Shown here: piece by piece, positions 33,108 to 36,364 of the stretch
Layout: the number at the start of each line of letters is the position of its first letter
How positions within the stretch are numbered: the first letter of the stretch is position 1
Source: Piscicoccus intestinalis NBRC 104926
GTDB lineage: Bacteria > Actinomycetota > Actinomycetes > Actinomycetales > Dermatophilaceae
Length of the DNA: 36,364 nucleotides
Assembly: GCF_001515525.1 (NCBI RefSeq)
Contig: NZ_BCNQ01000046.1
Coordinates: forward strand, 1-36,364
Direction: 5' to 3'
The notes under the pieces: generated by a model
The model's input: the letters and a program-made list of their open reading frames with translations, nothing else
Told to the model about the DNA's origin: nothing
The model's database searches: none
Translations under genes and position numbers: made by a program

Positions 33108-33113
33108 AGGGTA
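33108..33113 (-). promoter_or_regulatory. -10 box (TACCCT) of the LysR gene
   Basis: On the minus strand TACCCT, 7 nt (GGGGCCC), then GTG. It is adjacent to one arm of the operator-like inverted repeat at 33117-33124, consistent with autoregulation. Confidence 0.5.
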
Positions 33114-33116
33114 CGA

Positions 33117-33172
33117 CGGGTATCGACCGCGTCGATGATTGCTATCGCTAAGTCGCTCTTCCGTGATACCCG
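33117..33172. promoter_or_regulatory. operator-like inverted repeat between LysR gene and aromatic operon
   Basis: CGGGTATC (33117-33124) and GATACCCG (33165-33172) are exact reverse complements separated by 40 bp. The distance suits the recognition and activation half-regions of a LysR tetramer. One arm lies beside the regulator's own -10 box; the other lies toward the operon promoter. Confidence 0.5.
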
Positions 33173-33284
33173 CGGTGTCCGGCACCGTAGGTGCTCGGGG
33201 AGCCATTGGGGTGTCGCAGGGGTGACGTCGTGACGCCTCCAGGGGCCTGGCCTGACAACGTCGTCACACGCTCGGAGAACTCGC

Positions 33285-34415
33285 ATGCCAGCAGTACAGA
33301 ACGTCCTGGTCGTCGGAGCCGGTGCGGCCGGCTCGGCGGCCGCCATCGCCCTCGCGCGGGCCGGGGTGCGCGTCGACCTCATCGACACCGCCGCCTCCGT
33401 CAACGCCCTCGGCTCCGGAATCACGCTGCAGGGCAACGCCCTGCGCGAGCTGCGCGCCCTCGGCGTGTGGGAGGCGTGCCGCGACCAGGGGTACGCGTTC
33501 GAGGGGCTGGGGCTTCGGGCTCCGGACCCGGCCGGCACCCTCATCGCCGAGATCCCCGAGCTGCGCACCGGCGGCGACGACCCGCCCGCGACGATGGGCA
33601 TGTACCGCCCGGCGCTCGCGCAGATCCTCATCGACCGGGCGGCCGAGGTCGGCGCGCGGGTGCGTTTCGGCACCCGGTACAACGCGTTCCTGCAGGACGA
33701 CGACGGCGTGCACGTCGACTTCGCCGACGGCTCCACCGGCCGCTACGACCTGCTCGTCGGCGCCGACGGCATCAACTCCCAGACCCGCCGGGGTCTCGGC
33801 ATCGACGTCGAGCCGCGCGGCATCGGGCTGGGCATCTGGCGCTGCTTCGGCCCACGCCCGGAGTCGGTGACCCGCACCGACCTCATCTACGGCGGCCCCA
33901 GCTACATCGCCGGCTACTGCCCGACCAGCGAGGACACGCTCTACGCCTACATTGTCGAGGACTACCAGGACCGTTCCGGCCTCAGCCCCCAGCAGGGCCT
34001 GGAGGTCATGCGTTCCCTCGCCGAGGCCTACCACGGGCCGTGGGACGAGATCCGCGACAACCTCACCGACGCCTCCCGCGTGCATTACACCCGGTTCTCC
34101 ACCCACGTCGTGCCCGCCCCCTGGCATCGCGGTCGCGTCGTGCTCATCGGTGACGCCGCGCACACCTGCCCGCCCACCATCGCCCAGGGCGCCGCTCAGG
34201 CCTTCGAGGACGCCGCGGTCCTCGCCGATGTGATCGTGCGCCGCGACACCCTCGACGAGGACGCGTGGGCCGAGTTCACCGACCGTCGCTTCGCGCGGGC
34301 CAAGGCCGTCGTCGACGCCTCGATGCAACTGGCCCAGTGGCAGCTCGACCACGAACGCGGCGACGTGCCCGGCCTCATGCGCGGCATCAGCCAGATGCTC
34401 GCCACCCCCGCCTGA
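33285..34415 (+). CDS. FAD-dependent aromatic monooxygenase (hydroxylase)
   Basis: 376 residues, group A flavoprotein monooxygenase. The three family motifs are present: NVLVVGAGAAGSAAAIALARAG (FAD dinucleotide fold, residues 5-26), LLVGADGINSQTRR (DG motif) and RVVLIGDAAHTCPPTIAQGAAQAFEDA (GD motif, about residues 285-311). It should hydroxylate an aromatic ring, probably making the catechol cleaved by the next enzyme. Which aromatic is not visible from sequence; salicylate- and hydroxybenzoate-type hydroxylases share this form. GGAGA lies 7 nt before the ATG. It is the first gene of an operon with a 26-bp gap to the dioxygenase gene. Confidence 0.9.
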   Translation: MPAVQNVLVVGAGAAGSAAAIALARAGVRVDLIDTAASVNALGSGITLQGNALRELRALGVWEACRDQGYAFEGLGLRAPDPAGTLIAEIPELRTGGDDPPATMGMYRPALAQILIDRAAEVGARVRFGTRYNAFLQDDDGVHVDFADGSTGRYDLLVGADGINSQTRRGLGIDVEPRGIGLGIWRCFGPRPESVTRTDLIYGGPSYIAGYCPTSEDTLYAYIVEDYQDRSGLSPQQGLEVMRSLAEAYHGPWDEIRDNLTDASRVHYTRFSTHVVPAPWHRGRVVLIGDAAHTCPPTIAQGAAQAFEDAAVLADVIVRRDTLDEDAWAEFTDRRFARAKAVVDASMQLAQWQLDHERGDVPGLMRGISQMLATPA

Positions 34416-34441
34416 ATTTCACACTGTTCTTTGGAGAAGAC

Positions 34442-35380
34442 ATGACCGACCGGCTCATCACGCACCTGCGGCACGTCGACCTCGCCGTGCCCGACTACGC
34501 CGCTCAACTCGAGTTCTACACGCGCATGTGGGGGCTGGAGGCGGAGACGACCGACGACGGCATCGCGTTCCTCGCGGCCGCCGGCTCGCCCGAGCAGTAC
34601 TCGGTGCGGCTGCGCAAGGCGGACGAGAAGCGCCTCGACCTCATCAGCTTCGGCGCCGCGAACCGCGACGACGTCGACACCCTCGCGCAGAACCTCGGCC
34701 GCGACGGCGTGCAGCTCGTCAGCGAGCCCGACGCGCTGACCACCCCGGGCGGCGGATACGGCTTCCGGTTCTTCGACAACGAGGGCCGCACGATCGAGGT
34801 CTCCTGCGACGTGCAGGTGCGCAGCCACCGCAAGGTCGAGGCGGGGGAGTCGGTGCCGGTCAAGCTCAGCCACGTCGTCGTCAACTCCGCCCGCCCGGAG
34901 GAGACCGTCGCGTTCTACGACAAGCACCTGAGCTTCGCGCTGTCCGACACCCTGTACTCCCCGCACCTGGGCGAGATGATGTGGTTCCTGCGCACCAACG
35001 CCGTGCACCACTCGATGGCCATCGCCCGCGGCCCGCACGCCTCCCTGCACCACGCGAGCTTCGAGATGCGCGGCATCGACGAGTACATGCGCGGCACCGG
35101 CCGGCTGCTGCGCGGCGGCGTCGAGAAGGTCTGGGGCCCGGGGCGGCACATGGCCGGCAACAACACGTTCAGCTACTTCCTCGACCCGCACGGCAACACC
35201 CTGGAGTACACCACCGAGCTCGAACTGCTCGACGAGGACTCCTGGCACCCGCACCTGTACGACTTCACCGACCCGCAGGTCAGCGACCAGTGGGGCACCG
35301 CGAACCCGATGAGCGAGTTCGTCGCCGCCAAGTCGTTCAACGACCCCGACCGCGGCCTGTTCGTCGCGCCGCCGGTGTGA
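34442..35380 (+). CDS. type I extradiol ring-cleavage dioxygenase (VOC superfamily)
   Basis: 312 residues with two VOC modules, about 5-125 and 140-265. The C-terminal module carries the metal site: H144 (KLSHVVVN), H203 or H204 (SLHHASFEM) and E255 (GNTLEYTTE), the 2-His-1-Glu triad for Fe(II) or Mn(II). The N-terminal module lacks it, as in catechol 2,3-dioxygenases and BphC. It should open a catechol meta to the hydroxyls. TTGGAG lies 6-7 nt before the ATG. The C-terminal extension (HLYDFTDPQVSDQWG) is typical of the longer subgroup. The substrate is inferred only as a catechol from the neighbouring hydroxylase. Confidence 0.92.
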   Translation: MTDRLITHLRHVDLAVPDYAAQLEFYTRMWGLEAETTDDGIAFLAAAGSPEQYSVRLRKADEKRLDLISFGAANRDDVDTLAQNLGRDGVQLVSEPDALTTPGGGYGFRFFDNEGRTIEVSCDVQVRSHRKVEAGESVPVKLSHVVVNSARPEETVAFYDKHLSFALSDTLYSPHLGEMMWFLRTNAVHHSMAIARGPHASLHHASFEMRGIDEYMRGTGRLLRGGVEKVWGPGRHMAGNNTFSYFLDPHGNTLEYTTELELLDEDSWHPHLYDFTDPQVSDQWGTANPMSEFVAAKSFNDPDRGLFVAPPV

Positions 35381-35396
35381 GCGCGGTGAGCGCGGC

Positions 35397-36364
35397 ATGA
35401 AACTCGCCACCTTCGCCCGCGGCGGCGCCCGCCGGGTCGGGCTCGTCGAGGTCGGCGACGCCCCCGGCTCCGGGATCGTCTACCCCTTCGGCGTCGGACT
35501 GACGATGCGCGACGTCATCGACGCCGGGCTCGACGCCGCCGCGCGGTTGGCGCAACGCGCCCGCGAGTCGGAGCCGGTGCCCCTGGAGTCGGTGCGGCTG
35601 CTGCCTCCGCTGCGGCCGGCGAGCGTGCGTGACTGCGTGGCGTTCGCCGAGCACGTCGAGGGCTTGCGGCGCAGCGTCGACGGCGCCACCGGCGAGGGTG
35701 CCGATCTTGTACCGGACGCCTGGTACGACGCGCCGACCTTCTACTTCACCAACCCGCACGCGATCTACGGCCCGGGCGACGCGGTGCCGTTCCCCGCGCG
35801 GAGCCGGGCCCGCGACTTCGAGCTCGAGGTGGCGGTGATCGTCGGCGCGCCCGGCACATCGCTGAGCGAGGAGCAGGCCCGCGAGCACGTCTTCGGGTAC
35901 ACGATCATGAACGACTGGTCGGCCCGCGACCTGCAGTCGCGCGAGATGCAGGTGCGGCTCGGCCCGGCCAAGGGCAAGGACTTCGCGACGAGCCTGGGCC
36001 CGTGGATCGTCACGGCCGACGAGCTCGACGACCGGCGCGACGCCGACGGCTTTCTCGACCTGTGGTGCTCCGTCGACGTCAACGGCGAGCGCGTGGGGGA
36101 GGATCTGCTGAGCAACGTCGGCTGGACGTTCGAGGCGATGATCGCCTACGCCTCCCGCGACTCGCGCGTGCTCGTCGGCGACGTCATCGGCTCCGGCACC
36201 ACCGGCAACGGCGGCTGCCTCGCCGAGCTGTGGGGCCGCCGCGGAGCGCAGGACCCGCCGCCGCTCGTCGACGGCGACGTCGTCACGCTCACCGTCGAGG
36301 GCCTGGGGTCGCTGACCAACACCGTGACCAGCGCGCCACCCACGCCCGCGCCGGGCGGCCCCCG
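35397..36364 (+). CDS. fumarylacetoacetate hydrolase family protein (3' end beyond window)
   Basis: Open from the ATG at 35397 to the window edge, 322 residues seen and no stop; the fold looks complete by about residue 310, so little is missing. Metal-binding residues are E142 and E144 (RDFELEVAVIVG) and D173 (NDWSARDLQ). GPAKGKDFATSLGPWIV and NVGWTFEAMIAYASRD are characteristic. A distinct N-terminal domain covers residues 1-70. FAH-family enzymes hydrolyse C-C bonds of ring-cleavage products, or hydrate or decarboxylate them. Placed after hydroxylase and dioxygenase genes, it is likely the third step of the same pathway. It starts 16 bp after the dioxygenase stop. The Pro/Ala tail (TSAPPTPAPGGP) is low complexity. 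Confidence 0.9.
   Translation, partial: MKLATFARGGARRVGLVEVGDAPGSGIVYPFGVGLTMRDVIDAGLDAAARLAQRARESEPVPLESVRLLPPLRPASVRDCVAFAEHVEGLRRSVDGATGEGADLVPDAWYDAPTFYFTNPHAIYGPGDAVPFPARSRARDFELEVAVIVGAPGTSLSEEQAREHVFGYTIMNDWSARDLQSREMQVRLGPAKGKDFATSLGPWIVTADELDDRRDADGFLDLWCSVDVNGERVGEDLLSNVGWTFEAMIAYASRDSRVLVGDVIGSGTTGNGGCLAELWGRRGAQDPPPLVDGDVVTLTVEGLGSLTNTVTSAPPTPAPGGP

Noticed and set aside
32032-33736. Longer forms of Erm and LysR from upstream starts
   Set aside because: The extra residues lack family similarity, and better-supported starts (31977 with GGAG, 33100 leaderless) fit the known protein lengths.
1-36364. tRNA or rRNA genes, known riboswitches, complete insertion sequences
   Set aside because: None recognised: no T-arm GGTTCGAnTCC pattern in a cloverleaf context and no transposase reading frame.

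Overview
The window reads as a chromosomal segment of a very GC-rich actinobacterium. The evidence is the strong G/C preference at third codon positions, the many GTG and TTG starts, the TANNNT promoters set 6-7 nt before a start codon, and the gene order rpsP-khpA-rimM-trmD-rplS-lepB-rnhB-DUF2469-yraN-comM-dprA-xerC...rpsB-tsf-pyrH-frr-cdsA-rlmN, which is classic for Actinobacteria. A DUF222/HNH (13E12-type) gene, Ala/Pro/Glu-rich insertions in housekeeping enzymes and an Erm(X)-like methyltransferase point to Micrococcales, possibly the Dermacoccaceae/Intrasporangiaceae side. The genus is inference only.

Layout. (1) 1-1495, minus strand: a DUF222/HNH protein cut by the window edge, then a small two-helix membrane protein. 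(2) 1524-7070, minus strand: a nitrate assimilation operon, narK (transporter), nasA (molybdenum nitrate reductase) and a NasB-like FAD/NAD(P)H electron-transfer subunit with a BFD [2Fe-2S] domain. No nitrite reductase is visible. (3) 7299-9492: an amidohydrolase overlapping a GNAT protein that carries an extra C-terminal domain. (4) 9878-12618: the ribosome-maturation operon rpsP, khpA, rimM and a trmD fused to a GNAT acetyltransferase, facing a convergent membrane acyltransferase (12570-13907). (5) 14387-17358: rplS, lepB, rnhB, DUF2469. (6) 17603-23015: yraN, comM, dprA, xerC and a DUF3152 zincin, i.e. DNA processing and uptake. (7) 23075-24925, minus strand: an M23-type cell wall protein and a DapC-like aminotransferase. 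(8) 25260-30938: rpsB, tsf, pyrH, frr, cdsA, rlmN. (9) 31189-36364: an accessory block where I would have expected dxr. It holds an erm gene preceded by a 14-codon leader peptide and a hairpin hiding its ribosome binding site, then a LysR regulator divergent from an aromatic-degradation operon (FAD monooxygenase, type I extradiol dioxygenase, FAH-family hydrolase) that runs off the right edge.

The most notable points are: the erm attenuator with an RLR-containing leader peptide; the TrmD-GNAT fusion; a repeated promoter plan (TANNNT, 7 nt, start codon) that gives leaderless genes and, before lepB and comM, leaderless short upstream ORFs ending in an ATGA overlap with the main gene; a perfect 13-bp-arm palindrome upstream of rplS; and TCCACAG motifs concentrated in the intergenic DNA around the DNA-processing genes and beside erm.
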